Shown here: positions 17,273 through 26,009 of the stretch, piece by piece
How the letters are laid out: every line of letters begins with the position of its first letter
How positions within the stretch are numbered: position 1 is the first letter of the stretch
Source: Deltaproteobacteria bacterium
Lineage (GTDB): Bacteria; Desulfobacterota; Binatia; UBA1149; CAITLU01
Assembly: GCA_016218925.1 (NCBI GenBank)
Contig: JACRCR010000159.1
Location: forward strand, 1 to 43,019
DNA: 43,019 nucleotides
Reading direction: 5' to 3'
The notes under the pieces: generated by a model
The model's input: only the letters and a program-made list of their open reading frames with translations
Database searches by the model: none
Told to the model about the DNA's origin: nothing
Program-made: the position numbers and the translations under genes

Positions 17273-17302
17273 TTGACTTCGTCGGCGCGCGACAAGTACG
17301 CT
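17273..17302 (+). promoter_or_regulatory. Possible sigma-70 type promoter before the PHP-domain gene
   Basis: TTGACT (17273-17278), 18-nt spacer, TACGCT (17297-17302). The -35 is 5/6, the -10 only 3/6. It is the best candidate in the 157-bp gap and lies 67 nt before the ATG. Confidence 0.3.
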
Positions 17303-17368
17303 GCGTCGCACGCTACGCCGCAGCGTTGCCATCCGTTCTGTTTCACGTCCTGACAAGGGAGGGGCGCA

Positions 17369-20300
17369 ATGAGAAGTTGCAAACGGCTCGCACTGGGCGC
17401 GCTCGCGCTTGGCGTGTTCGGCGCGTCAGGGGTCTCGCTGGTCCAGGCGGCCTGCATCGATCCGAATACGCTTACGGTTGATACTCTCGCCGACTGCCTG
17501 TTCGTTGACAAGAACGATAAGGACTGTCGTCTCGGTTTCGCGGTGGATATGGACGGCACGGGCACTCCGCCGGCCGATCCGAAGAAGATCGAATGCGTCG
17601 ATGGCGCCGTATGCGACGCCGATGGCGCGGTGAACGGTTCCTGCGTATTTCGCGTCGGTGCGTGCGTAAATCTCACGACCGTCCCGGCGTGCGACCTCGG
17701 TACCGCCGCGAGCGCCTCGATAAAGGCACCTTCTGCGAAAGACGCGGCCAACGCCATCAAGAAGCCGTCCGCGGTCTATAACCGGCGCGCGCTGTCGGAT
17801 GCGTTCGAGTCGCTGCTTCCCAGCGGGACGGAGACCTGCACCAGCCCGAGACTTCCGATCAAGGTCGACCTCAAGAAGAAGACCGGCAAGTGCGGATCCC
17901 CGGTCGGGCAGTCGTGCACGAGCGACCAGGAGTGCGATGACTACTGCCTGCCTTCGTTCGCCAAGGACAAGGCGAAGGTAGGTGTTGCCGTGCTCGACGG
18001 CAGCGACATGGCCTACGACAAGGGAGTGATGAAGCTGACCTGCTTGCCGGCGGCGGAGGGAGCGCAGGGAGCCCAGGCGTTCCAGATCGCCAGTGCGGCG
18101 GACCTGATCGGCGGTCCGTTGGCGGTGGGCAGAGTCGGAGACTACATGATCCGCAACGGCAACGTGCGCGCCGTCATCCGCGGCGTCGGTCGCGAGCATT
18201 CGTACGCGCTGCTCAACGGCGGCCAGGTGGTCGATGCCGACATCGTGCGCGAGGATCCGGCCGACGACCGCGACAGCTGGCAGGGCATTCAGCCGATGAT
18301 CAATATTTCCGCGACCCAGGCCACCGATCTGGTCGCCGTGGAAAACGCCGGCAGCGACGGCAAGCCGGCGATCATCCGTTCGAGCGGTCCGGATGACCTG
18401 CTCGACGTAATCCAGCCGGACGTACTGGTATTTACGTCGCTCCCGTTGTCGGTACCGCAAAGCGCGGTGGACGTGAACCTGCCGCTGAATGTCACGACCG
18501 ACTACATTCTGAGCCCTTTCTCCAACGCCATACAGATAGCGACCAAGGTCGAAAATCTCGGCGGCACCGCGCTCAAGCTCTATATGGGCGACTTCGTCAA
18601 TCCGAGCGGCCAACTCGAACCGTTCGGTCCCGGCCAGGGATTCGGCGAGACGATGATCCGCAACGGCGGCGATCTGACTACCAAAGGCCAGACCCTGGAC
18701 TTCCTCGCCTTCCAGGGGCTGGGTGACGCCGACGGGTTGACCTACGGCCTGGTCTTCCCGAAGACAGTGGGTTGGACGACGCGCAGCACCAGCGCGTTCG
18801 CGCAGACAGGAGTGTTTGCCTGGGTAACCCAGCAGAATCTGTTCCACACTCTGTTCGACGATCCCAATGCGAAGCCCGCGGGGAGCTTCTCGATTCCGGC
18901 CGGTGGCGAGAACACGCTGCGGCGCTGGTTCGTGATCGGCAAGACAGTTGCCGACGTCTCGGAAGTGCGTACCGACCTGTTCCTGCAAGACAAGGCGGCG
19001 CTGCAGGGCACGATCACCGTTGACGCAGAGCCGGTAAAGGGTGCACACGTCGCCCTCGTCAACGACGATGCGAACAATGTCTCGTCGTGTCCGGACGGCG
19101 AGAACTGCGTCAACGTGTTCTCGGCCACGCTCACCGACGAAGCGGGTTTCTACCGCTTCATGGTCCCTGCTGGTGACTACCGCGTCGCGGTACGTGCCAC
19201 CGGTACGCCGTACGAAGGTAACCTGGCGGTTCCGGCCGAAACGCCGGTCAGCTTGAAGAAGAAGAAGACGGTGGTGCAGGACATTGACCTGCCAGGTACG
19301 GCGACGGTGACCGTGAACGTGGTCGACCAAGACGGGGCGCCGATCGCCGCGAAGGTGTCTGTGGTCGGTGTTCCGGCCAGTCCCGATCCCCTCGCCACGG
19401 AGGTCACGGGCGGGCTCCTGGCGGTGTCGGGTCGCTACTTCGGCTTTCCGATCGAGGAGAAGGGCGACGTATTCGGGTTGCCGTCGGTCGAGTTCGCGAG
19501 CGCGTCGGGCACTACGGGTGCCTTCCCGTTGGAACCGGGCAGCTACCACGTCGTCGTCTCGCACGGTCCCGAGTTCGATGTCTACGACCAGGTGATCACT
19601 CCCGCCGCCGGTGCTGCGGTGACCGTCAACGCGACCGTCAACCGGGTAGTCGACACCAGCGGTTTCGTGTCGATGGACAACCACGTTCACATGATTAACA
19701 GCCCCGACAGCGCGGTCTCGCGCGAGCGCCGGATCCTGACGATGCTGGCCGAAGGAGTCGACTACTTCTCCAGCACCGACCACGAATTCGTCCAGAGCCT
19801 GAGCGACGAGATTGCGGCTATGAGCGTCGGCGGTTTGATCGCCAGCGCGCCAGGCGAGGAGCTCACCACCAGTCAGTACGGTCACTACAACATCTGGCCG
19901 ATGACGGTGAACGCCGCGGAGATCGATGGCGGCGCGTTCGACTACGGGCGTGCCGGAGAACCCAACGGTGCCGGGTATCCGAGCGACGCAAGCTACGACG
20001 TCATGCCGCGTGACATGTTCGCGGCGTTCAATGCGGCCACGCAGGTCATCCAGATCAATCACTTCAACAGCGGAGGCGACGGCCTCTTCAGGGCCATGGG
20101 CATCGACACCAAACAGGTGCCGCCGACGAGCAGCAATCTCGTGTATCGCTGCGTCGGAGGCAGTCACGATGGCAACCCGTGCCAGATTGCGATCTGCCTG
20201 GGTGGCGATGACGACGGCAACAGTTGTGTGGATGATACCGATTGCGCCAGTGGGAGCGGCGGCACCTGTTCGCCGGCGAGTCCGTTCGGCAGGTCATGCC

Positions 20301-21238
20301 CAAGCGGCACATGCACGCTGTCGCCGCCGCTCAGCCAGTATTTGCGTCTGGACCCGGCCGAGTTGAACCTGTTCGACACCGGTTTCACGGCGCTCGAGGT
20401 GTGGATCGAGGCCGGGCGCACCCAGACCGCCACGCTGCGGTCGCAGAACCTCAGCGACTGGTTCAACATGCTGAACCAGGGGCTGCTCAGAGCAGCTGTC
20501 GCCGACTCCGACACGCACAGTAGCGTCATTGTGCAGGCGGGAGGACCGCGAACCTTCGTCGCGTCCTCGACCGACGCCCCCGGGTCGATCGACGCGAGCG
20601 AGTTGGCGGTGAACACCAACGGCATGCGCGCGATCGGCGCCAACGGCCTGTTCATGCGGGTAACGCTGGACAACAACCTCGGTGGCAGCGCTTCTCACGA
20701 TCTGGCGCACTCGCGTACCGTGGCGTTCACCGGCGGCGGCGTGGACAAGGTTCAGGTGCACGTCGAGGCGCCGACCTGGGCCCAGTACGATCGCATCGAG
20801 GTCTACATGAACTCGGATCCGGCTTGTAAGTCGGAGTGGACCTTCTTCGGCGTGATCAACCCGTCGTCGTGCGACGTGACGCCGACTCTGACGCTCAACA
20901 AAGGCGCCGACTTCAGTGTCGCGCTGGACCTGGGCGTCTCGGGCTACGGATTGCGGCAGGTCACCAATGTCACCATCCCCGTGACGGTCGTCGACGACAC
21001 CTGGGTGGTAGTCGTGGCACGCGGAACCGATGGTGTTTCGAAACCGCTGTTTCCGATGAATCCGCAGGATCTCGCGGACACCGGCAACACCACGCTCGCC
21101 GATCTGACCGACGGCGGCACCGCGCCGCCGTGGAACCTGGGCGAGCAGGGCGCACTGGCACTGGCGTACTCGAACCCGTTGTTCTTCGACGACGGCGACA
21201 TGCTGTGGCAGGACGCTACCCCGCTTCCGGGGCTCTGA
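17369..21238 (+). CDS. Large exported PHP-domain (CehA/McbA-like) protein with cysteine-rich insert
   Basis: 1289 residues with a signal peptide (cut near VQA-ACID, residue 27). A Cys-rich N-terminal region (to about 230) ends in TCLP and includes C183-x5-C189. A beta-rich region follows (about 240-560), then carboxypeptidase-regulatory-like beta domains (about 560-750; FYRFMVPAGDYRVAVRATG). A PHP-type metallohydrolase domain follows: H772-x-H774, STDHE (D804, H805), PGEEL near 830, NHFN (H898) and DSDTH near 1050. That domain is interrupted at residues 928-982 by a Cys-rich cassette with C953-x5-C959. The metal-ligand pattern is largely retained, so hydrolase activity in the periplasm or outside is plausible; substrate unknown. 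A strong terminator follows. Confidence 0.8.
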   Translation: MRSCKRLALGALALGVFGASGVSLVQAACIDPNTLTVDTLADCLFVDKNDKDCRLGFAVDMDGTGTPPADPKKIECVDGAVCDADGAVNGSCVFRVGACVNLTTVPACDLGTAASASIKAPSAKDAANAIKKPSAVYNRRALSDAFESLLPSGTETCTSPRLPIKVDLKKKTGKCGSPVGQSCTSDQECDDYCLPSFAKDKAKVGVAVLDGSDMAYDKGVMKLTCLPAAEGAQGAQAFQIASAADLIGGPLAVGRVGDYMIRNGNVRAVIRGVGREHSYALLNGGQVVDADIVREDPADDRDSWQGIQPMINISATQATDLVAVENAGSDGKPAIIRSSGPDDLLDVIQPDVLVFTSLPLSVPQSAVDVNLPLNVTTDYILSPFSNAIQIATKVENLGGTALKLYMGDFVNPSGQLEPFGPGQGFGETMIRNGGDLTTKGQTLDFLAFQGLGDADGLTYGLVFPKTVGWTTRSTSAFAQTGVFAWVTQQNLFHTLFDDPNAKPAGSFSIPAGGENTLRRWFVIGKTVADVSEVRTDLFLQDKAALQGTITVDAEPVKGAHVALVNDDANNVSSCPDGENCVNVFSATLTDEAGFYRFMVPAGDYRVAVRATGTPYEGNLAVPAETPVSLKKKKTVVQDIDLPGTATVTVNVVDQDGAPIAAKVSVVGVPASPDPLATEVTGGLLAVSGRYFGFPIEEKGDVFGLPSVEFASASGTTGAFPLEPGSYHVVVSHGPEFDVYDQVITPAAGAAVTVNATVNRVVDTSGFVSMDNHVHMINSPDSAVSRERRILTMLAEGVDYFSSTDHEFVQSLSDEIAAMSVGGLIASAPGEELTTSQYGHYNIWPMTVNAAEIDGGAFDYGRAGEPNGAGYPSDASYDVMPRDMFAAFNAATQVIQINHFNSGGDGLFRAMGIDTKQVPPTSSNLVYRCVGGSHDGNPCQIAICLGGDDDGNSCVDDTDCASGSGGTCSPASPFGRSCPSGTCTLSPPLSQYLRLDPAELNLFDTGFTALEVWIEAGRTQTATLRSQNLSDWFNMLNQGLLRAAVADSDTHSSVIVQAGGPRTFVASSTDAPGSIDASELAVNTNGMRAIGANGLFMRVTLDNNLGGSASHDLAHSRTVAFTGGGVDKVQVHVEAPTWAQYDRIEVYMNSDPACKSEWTFFGVINPSSCDVTPTLTLNKGADFSVALDLGVSGYGLRQVTNVTIPVTVVDDTWVVVVARGTDGVSKPLFPMNPQDLADTGNTTLADLTDGGTAPPWNLGEQGALALAYSNPLFFDDGDMLWQDATPLPGL

Positions 21239-21270
21239 GGCTGCGTCGCAACGCGGTTGTTGGTACAAGA

Positions 21271-21303
21271 AGGGCGGGGGCCTTTGCGGGCCCCCGCCCT
21301 TTT
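21271..21303 (+). terminator. Intrinsic terminator of the PHP-domain gene
   Basis: AGGGCGGGGGCC (21271-21282), loop TTTGCG, GGCCCCCGCCCT (21289-21300), then TTT. A perfect 12-bp GC stem with a short T-run, 32 nt after the stop; the preceding AAGA lengthens the pairing with the Ts. Confidence 0.85.
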
Positions 21304-21318
21304 GCGTGAGAGGAACGT

Positions 21319-22578
21319 ATGAGACGGATGCTGACGGCTTGGGTGTTGGTTATTGCATGGGTCGTGACGGCTGCTGCGGCGGGCTCGAACGAGCCCAAGA
21401 CCGTATTCGATCACGCCCAGAGCGCGTGGGCGGTCGGCACAGTCTCGCTGGGCACCCCACTGGCCTTCCGGGACGGTCGCGTGCTGGCGTTCCCGGCCCA
21501 GATCGACGATTTGCTGTGGGCCAAGAAAGGTAGTCCCAGGAACTTGATGCTGGTCTACGAGGTGCCGGCAGCCGAGATCGACAAGCCGTTCTACAAGGCC
21601 CAGGACGTTCTGTTTGCCCCGATCCAGCTCCTGCCGGAGCACTCGTTCTGGCGTGACAATCTGCCCGAGACCCCTCGCCACGGCGTCGCCGGCGGGCGGC
21701 GCAACGTTTTTCGCGGGGACGAGATTCCAGAGGCCAAGCGCGTCTTGGGCGCCTTCCTGCACGCCGGAGAGATCCAGGGGAAGGCGCGCTGGGGGGTGCA
21801 GCTGGAGGCTGTCGCGCAGGCGCTGTCGTCGTCTGTGCCGCGGCTGATCGAGGATGCGGTGACTTATCTTTCGGCAAGTCCGCGTCTGGCCAGCGATTTT
21901 CCGGATTCCGCGAGAGACCCGATCAGCCGGTTCCTGGAGGGGCCGCGGCCTGACGCGGAAAAGACCCAGCTAGTGGACGCGCTCGGGCGGGCCAAGGCGG
22001 CGGCGATGGGAGAGGAACTGCGAAAGCTTGCCGCGGGCGCCGGGCCGGTGGCGGCGGCCGCCATGGTTGCTCTCGATCAGATGGGGACCGGAGCCTCGCT
22101 GGAACGGCTGCTGGAACTTTCGAAGTCGCCGAGTGACGAGGTTCGAGCCTACGCCGCGGGGCGCCTCGCCGCGGACCGCACCACGGAAAATGGAGCATTC
22201 GAGCGCGCGCTGTCACTGCTCGATCCCGCCCAGCCGGCCGTCGTGCAAGCGGCTGTGATCCAGGGGCTGGGCTGGTCCGGGAATCAGCGAGCCGTTGAGC
22301 CATTGCGGACCGTGCTGATGAAAGGGGAGCCGATGGCGAAACCCGCCGCCGACGCGCTTGCGCGCATCGGCGGCGAGGATGCGGGCAAGGCTCTCCAGCA
22401 AGCCCTGACTTCGGGAGCACCCGCGGCGGCGGCGGCAGCAGTGGACGTTCTGCGCCGCGTCGAGGGCTGTGCGGACTGCGCGCGGGTTCTGGTCGAGCAG
22501 CACACCAAACACCCGGACAAAACGATCCGGGACTTGATCGGCATCGTTCTGGAACTGCCGAGGCCCCATCACCAGTGA
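21319..22578 (+). CDS. Exported HEAT-repeat protein, N-terminal domain unrecognised
   Basis: 419 residues with a signal peptide (MRRMLTAWVLVIAWVVTAAAAG). Residues about 25-210 form a domain I do not recognise, containing VFDHAQSAWAVGTVSLGTPLAF and PIQLLPEHSFWRDNLP. From about 215 the sequence is a run of Ala/Leu-rich helical pairs typical of HEAT or PBS-lyase-type repeats (VRAYAAGRLAADR; AVVQAAVIQGLGWSGNQRAV; KPAADALARIGGEDAGKAL). A CADC pair lies near the C terminus. Probably a periplasmic scaffold or binding protein. ATG 21319 has GAGAGG upstream; it lies just after a strong terminator and so needs its own promoter. Confidence 0.7.
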   Translation: MRRMLTAWVLVIAWVVTAAAAGSNEPKTVFDHAQSAWAVGTVSLGTPLAFRDGRVLAFPAQIDDLLWAKKGSPRNLMLVYEVPAAEIDKPFYKAQDVLFAPIQLLPEHSFWRDNLPETPRHGVAGGRRNVFRGDEIPEAKRVLGAFLHAGEIQGKARWGVQLEAVAQALSSSVPRLIEDAVTYLSASPRLASDFPDSARDPISRFLEGPRPDAEKTQLVDALGRAKAAAMGEELRKLAAGAGPVAAAAMVALDQMGTGASLERLLELSKSPSDEVRAYAAGRLAADRTTENGAFERALSLLDPAQPAVVQAAVIQGLGWSGNQRAVEPLRTVLMKGEPMAKPAADALARIGGEDAGKALQQALTSGAPAAAAAAVDVLRRVEGCADCARVLVEQHTKHPDKTIRDLIGIVLELPRPHHQ

Positions 22579-22655
22579 GCTGCGGCGGTTTGGTGCCGTT
22601 CATTGCACCCGCACGCGGCATCGACTAGCTTCGCGCGGTTTACAAGGCGGAAGAC

Positions 22656-23264
22656 ATGACCCTTTACGACTATCCCGGGTGCCCGTTCGGCAAGAAGGTG
22701 AGGATTGTTCTCGCCGAGAAGGAATTATCCTTCGACACCAAGATCGTCGACCTGGCCAAGGGCCAGCAGCGCGGTGACGAGTTCCGCAGGCTGAACCCCT
22801 TCGGGAAGGTCCCGGTGCTGGTCGACGAATCGTGCATCATCTACGAGTCGACGATCATCAACGAATATCTGAACGACGAGTATCCGCATCCGCCTGAGTT
22901 GCTGCCCGAGGATTCGGCGGAGAAAGCCAGAATCCGGCTGCTCGTCGACTACGCGGATCGGGCCTTTACGCTTCCCGCGATGGCGATCGAACGAGAGCTG
23001 GGCTCGCCCGAACGGGACGAAGCGCGGCTGGCGGCGGCTCGCGAGTCGGTCACCAAGTGCGTAGCGATGCTCGAGCGTGAACTCACCGGCAAAGAGTACC
23101 TTTCGGCGGACTTCTGCCTGGCCGACATCGCATTCGCGCCAGCCTTGCTGCACCTGGGCCGGCTCGGGATCACGATAGACGCTTCGGTTCCCAATGTTCA
23201 TGCGTGGCGGGCCCGGTTGACCGCGAGACCGAGCATCGGCAGCCTGCTCAAGTTGGTGGCCTGA
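22656..23264 (+). CDS. Glutathione S-transferase family protein (SspA-like)
   Basis: 202-residue cytosolic protein with a thioredoxin-fold N domain (MTLYDYPGCPFGKKVRIVLAEK; NPFGKVPVLVDESCIIYES, carrying the cis-Pro and the Glu-Ser glutathione-binding pair) and an all-helical C domain (FCLADIAFAPALLHLGRLGI). A Cys is present in the PGCPFGKK region, as in omega/beta or stringent-starvation-like members. A role in detoxification or in RNA polymerase binding cannot be told apart. It ends 17 nt before nuoI and may be co-transcribed with it. Confidence 0.85.
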   Translation: MTLYDYPGCPFGKKVRIVLAEKELSFDTKIVDLAKGQQRGDEFRRLNPFGKVPVLVDESCIIYESTIINEYLNDEYPHPPELLPEDSAEKARIRLLVDYADRAFTLPAMAIERELGSPERDEARLAAARESVTKCVAMLERELTGKEYLSADFCLADIAFAPALLHLGRLGITIDASVPNVHAWRARLTARPSIGSLLKLVA

Positions 23265-23281
23265 GCCCACGGAGGCGATCA

Positions 23282-23878
23282 GTGCGACGACCCGAAGACC
23301 TGACGTTCAGCGAGCGCATCTACGTTCCGGAGGTCTTGCGCGGTCTCGCGGTGACGGGCGGCCGTTTCTTTCGCAACCTCTTCCTCCACTCGGCGCACTC
23401 GGTCGGGCTGGCTCACGACACGCCGGCGGCGATCACGGTACAGTACCCCGACCAGTATCTGTCCTACGGTCCCGGGTATCGAGGCAGCCACAGGCTGACG
23501 CTGAAGGACGACGGCTCGGTTCGATGCACGGCGTGCTTCCTGTGCGCTACCGCCTGCCCGGCGCGTTGTATTCACATCGAGGCCGGCGAGCACCCCGACG
23601 CCGGGGTCGAGAAATTCCCGTTGCGCTACGAAATCGACACGCTCCGGTGCATCTATTGTGGAATGTGCGTGGAAGCCTGTCCCTGCGACGCGATCCGCAT
23701 GGATACGGCGGTGCACCCACGCATCAGCGGGTATTCGCGCGAAGACTTCATCGAGGACAAGCAGTTCTTGATGCAGCGCTCGCGTACGATGCGCGATCAG
23801 GGCGAAGCGGTCCTGATGGACGAGATGATCGATTCCTACAAGCGGGCCAAGCCGGGCGAGGCGATCTCCCGGACGTGA
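23282..23878 (+). CDS. nuoI: NADH-quinone oxidoreductase subunit I
   Basis: Complex I peripheral-arm subunit that carries two [4Fe-4S] clusters (N6a/N6b) towards quinone. Both ferredoxin motifs are complete: CTACFLCATACPARCI and CIYCGMCVEACPCDAIRM. The N-terminal LRGLAVTGGRFFRNLF is the usual membrane-facing helix. 198 residues, normal. GTG 23282 has GGAGG nearby. It is not next to nuoH or nuoJ as usual, and lies 4.7 kb from nuoB. Confidence 0.93.
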   Translation: MRRPEDLTFSERIYVPEVLRGLAVTGGRFFRNLFLHSAHSVGLAHDTPAAITVQYPDQYLSYGPGYRGSHRLTLKDDGSVRCTACFLCATACPARCIHIEAGEHPDAGVEKFPLRYEIDTLRCIYCGMCVEACPCDAIRMDTAVHPRISGYSREDFIEDKQFLMQRSRTMRDQGEAVLMDEMIDSYKRAKPGEAISRT

Positions 23879-24099
23879 TCTTCTTGTTCCTGTGGCGCGC
23901 CGGGCTCCTGCGGCGAATGAACTCGGAGAAGATTCGTTTCTTCGTCGGCGCCACGGACAATCCCCTCTACCTTTCGCGGCGTACACCGTTGGCGTCTGCG
24001 ATCTCGTGGCTGCGGGCCCTGGTTTCGCCGCGCTACGCGCGTGCGGTAGTGGGATGGCTGGCCTACAGGGCCGATCTTTTCGACGGCCTCTGTGGTTGA
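23875..24099 (+). CDS. Putative 74-residue protein overlapping the end of nuoI
   Basis: GTG 23875 overlaps the nuoI stop (GTGA), giving VIFLFLWRAGLLRRMNSEKIRFFVG and continuing through LYLSRRTPLASAISWLRALV to DLFDGLCG. An internal ATG at 23917 would give 60 residues. The protein is basic, with a short hydrophobic N terminus. No family recognised. The tight overlap suggests translational coupling, but coding status is unproven. Confidence 0.4.
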   Translation: MIFLFLWRAGLLRRMNSEKIRFFVGATDNPLYLSRRTPLASAISWLRALVSPRYARAVVGWLAYRADLFDGLCG

Positions 24100-24166
24100 T
24101 CGAGAGAAAGATCGAACTTCGGTGCGGCGGCCGCACGAGCGGACCGCCTGCCGGTGGAGATGAACG

Positions 24167-25366
24167 ATGTCGAAGACGTTTCAAGAAATCCTCGACGAGG
24201 CGCGTCGCGTGGTTCCAGAACTCAGCGCCGACGAAGTGCAGCGCCTGTGCGACGGACCGCAGCCGCCGCTGCTTCTGGACGTGCGGGAGAAGGACGAGTA
24301 TCGCGACGGTCACTTGAAAGGAGCGCTGAGCCTTTCGCGTGGCTTCCTGGAGATGCAGGTGGAAGGGCAGGCTCCCGACAAGTCGCGTCCCATCGTCGCG
24401 TACTGCCAGAGCGGCATGCGCTCGTTGCTCGCCGGGCGGATCCTGAAGGAGATGGGTTACGCCGACGTTCGCTCGCTCAGCGGCGGCTACGGCGCGTGGA
24501 AAAATGGCGGTTTCCCGTGGGTCCAGGACCGACAATTCACTCAGGAGCAATTGAGCCGTTACAGCCGTCACTTCCTGCTGAGCGAAGTTGGCGAAGCCGG
24601 TCAGGCACGTCTTCTGGACGCCAAGGTCCTTTGCCTGGGCGCCGGAGGTCTCGGCTCCCCGGTCGCGCTCTATCTCGCGGCGGCCGGCGTCGGCACTCTG
24701 GGAATCGTCGATAATGACGTGGTCGACATCTCCAATCTCCAGCGACAGATCCTGCACACCAACGATCGGGTCGGAATGCTCAAGACAGAGTCGGCGGCGA
24801 TGACGCTGAAAGCGCTGAATCCCGATGTCCGCGTGGTCGAGCACCGCACACGACTGGATTCGTCGAACATCCTCGAGATCATCAAGGACTACGACATCAT
24901 CGTCGACGGATGTGACAACTTTCCGACCCGCTATCTCGTCAACGATGCCTGCGTGATGACGGGCAAGACCAACGTCCATGGGTCGATTTTCCAGTTCGAA
25001 GGGCAGGTCACGGTGTTCCAGCCCGGCGCAGGTCCGTGCTACCGCTGCCTGTTCCCTGAGCCTCCTCCGCCGGGAATGGCTCCGAGTTGCGCCGAGGCCG
25101 GCGTGCTCGGAGTGCTGCCCGGGTTGGTCGGGTCGATACAGGCGCTCGAGACCATCAAGCTGATTCTAGGAATCGGCGACCCGCTGGTCGGCCGGCTCGC
25201 GCACGTGGAGACGCTCGGGATGGAAGTTCGGATTCTGCGCCTGCGTCGCGACTCGCGATGCCCGATGTGCGGTGACGAGCCGACGATCCACCAATTGATC
25301 GACTACGAGGAATTCTGCGGATTGGCTGCCCCGGCGCCGGCGGCGAAAGGCCGCGATGCCGCCTGA
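24167..25366 (+). CDS. moeB: Rhodanese-MoeB fusion: molybdopterin-synthase adenylyltransferase (or ThiF-like) with N-terminal rhodanese
   Basis: 399 residues. The N-terminal rhodanese domain (about 1-120) has LLLDVREKDEY and the active-site loop VAYCQSGMRS (Cys80). The ThiF/MoeB domain (about 125-385) has GAGGLGSPVALYLAAAGVG (nucleotide binding), NLQRQILH, DGCDNFPTRYLVND, the conserved SCAEAGVLG Cys, and zinc pairs CYRC and CPMC. Such enzymes adenylate the C-terminal Gly-Gly of MoaD/ThiS-type carriers; the rhodanese supplies persulfide sulfur. The domain order is the reverse of MoeZ/MOCS3, which have a C-terminal rhodanese. No carrier protein gene is adjacent, so the pathway (molybdopterin, thiamine or other) is undecided. 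Overlaps the next gene by 11 nt. Confidence 0.88.
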   Translation: MSKTFQEILDEARRVVPELSADEVQRLCDGPQPPLLLDVREKDEYRDGHLKGALSLSRGFLEMQVEGQAPDKSRPIVAYCQSGMRSLLAGRILKEMGYADVRSLSGGYGAWKNGGFPWVQDRQFTQEQLSRYSRHFLLSEVGEAGQARLLDAKVLCLGAGGLGSPVALYLAAAGVGTLGIVDNDVVDISNLQRQILHTNDRVGMLKTESAAMTLKALNPDVRVVEHRTRLDSSNILEIIKDYDIIVDGCDNFPTRYLVNDACVMTGKTNVHGSIFQFEGQVTVFQPGAGPCYRCLFPEPPPPGMAPSCAEAGVLGVLPGLVGSIQALETIKLILGIGDPLVGRLAHVETLGMEVRILRLRRDSRCPMCGDEPTIHQLIDYEEFCGLAAPAPAAKGRDAA

Positions 25367-26009
25367 GCGTGAGAGGGCGGCGGTTTCGACCCTGATTCTG
25401 CTGCGCCACGGCGAGACGGCATGGAACCGGGAGCGTCGCTTGATGGGTGCCGCCGATGTTCCGCTGAGCGAAGCCGGCCGCCAGCAGTGCGAGCGAGTCG
25501 GTGAGGTGCTCGCGGGATTCGGTATCGATCGGATCCGCACCAGCCCGCTTTCGCGCGCGCTCGAGTCGGCGCGCATCGTGGCGCAGGCGATCGCCGCGCC
25601 GGTAGAGAGCGACGAGGGGCTCGTCGAGGTGCGCTTCGGCGAGTGGCAGGGCAAGACCTATGAAGAGATCGCCGCCGACCCTCGCTATGAGGGCTACGTG
25701 GAGGATCCGGTCGGGCAGCCGACTCCTGGCGGCGAGACCGTGGCCGACGTCCAGCGCCGGGGGCTGATCAGTCTGTCGGCAGCGAGACCAGGCGAGCGTG
25801 TCCTTTTCGTCACCCACGGCGATCTGATCCGCAGCGTGCTGTGCCGTTTCCTTGCCATCCCACTGGCGGAGTTTCGGCGCCTGCGAATCGACAACTGCGG
25901 GCTGAGCGCGGTCGCGCTGGCGAACGGACGCGGAGAGGTGAAGTTCGTCAACATGCTCGCAGACCCGGCCCGCGCCTGGGATCCTGTGCACTGGACTCGA
26001 CATGCCTGA
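25356..26009 (+). CDS. Histidine phosphatase family protein
   Basis: Phosphohistidine-intermediate phosphatase of the phosphoglycerate mutase-like superfamily, 217 residues. LLRHGETAWN (catalytic His18), RTSPLSRALESARI, VRFGEWQG with the acid/base Glu, and VTHGDLIRSVL with the second His are all present. Similar proteins include cobalamin phosphatase CobC and generic sugar phosphatases. Its neighbours are a split transketolase and MoeB, so a sugar-phosphate substrate is possible. ATG 25356 overlaps moeB by 11 nt and its end overlaps the next gene by 8 nt. Confidence 0.92.
   Translation: MPPERERAAVSTLILLRHGETAWNRERRLMGAADVPLSEAGRQQCERVGEVLAGFGIDRIRTSPLSRALESARIVAQAIAAPVESDEGLVEVRFGEWQGKTYEEIAADPRYEGYVEDPVGQPTPGGETVADVQRRGLISLSAARPGERVLFVTHGDLIRSVLCRFLAIPLAEFRRLRIDNCGLSAVALANGRGEVKFVNMLADPARAWDPVHWTRHA

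Noticed and set aside
17426..20167. 913-codon open frame on the - strand
   Set aside because: It lies antisense to the well-supported PHP-domain gene. Long antisense frames are common in GC-rich DNA, and its His/Arg-rich translation shows no domain.
23279..24979. 566-codon open frame on the - strand
   Set aside because: Antisense to nuoI and moeB, which have clear catalytic motifs; no recognisable domain.
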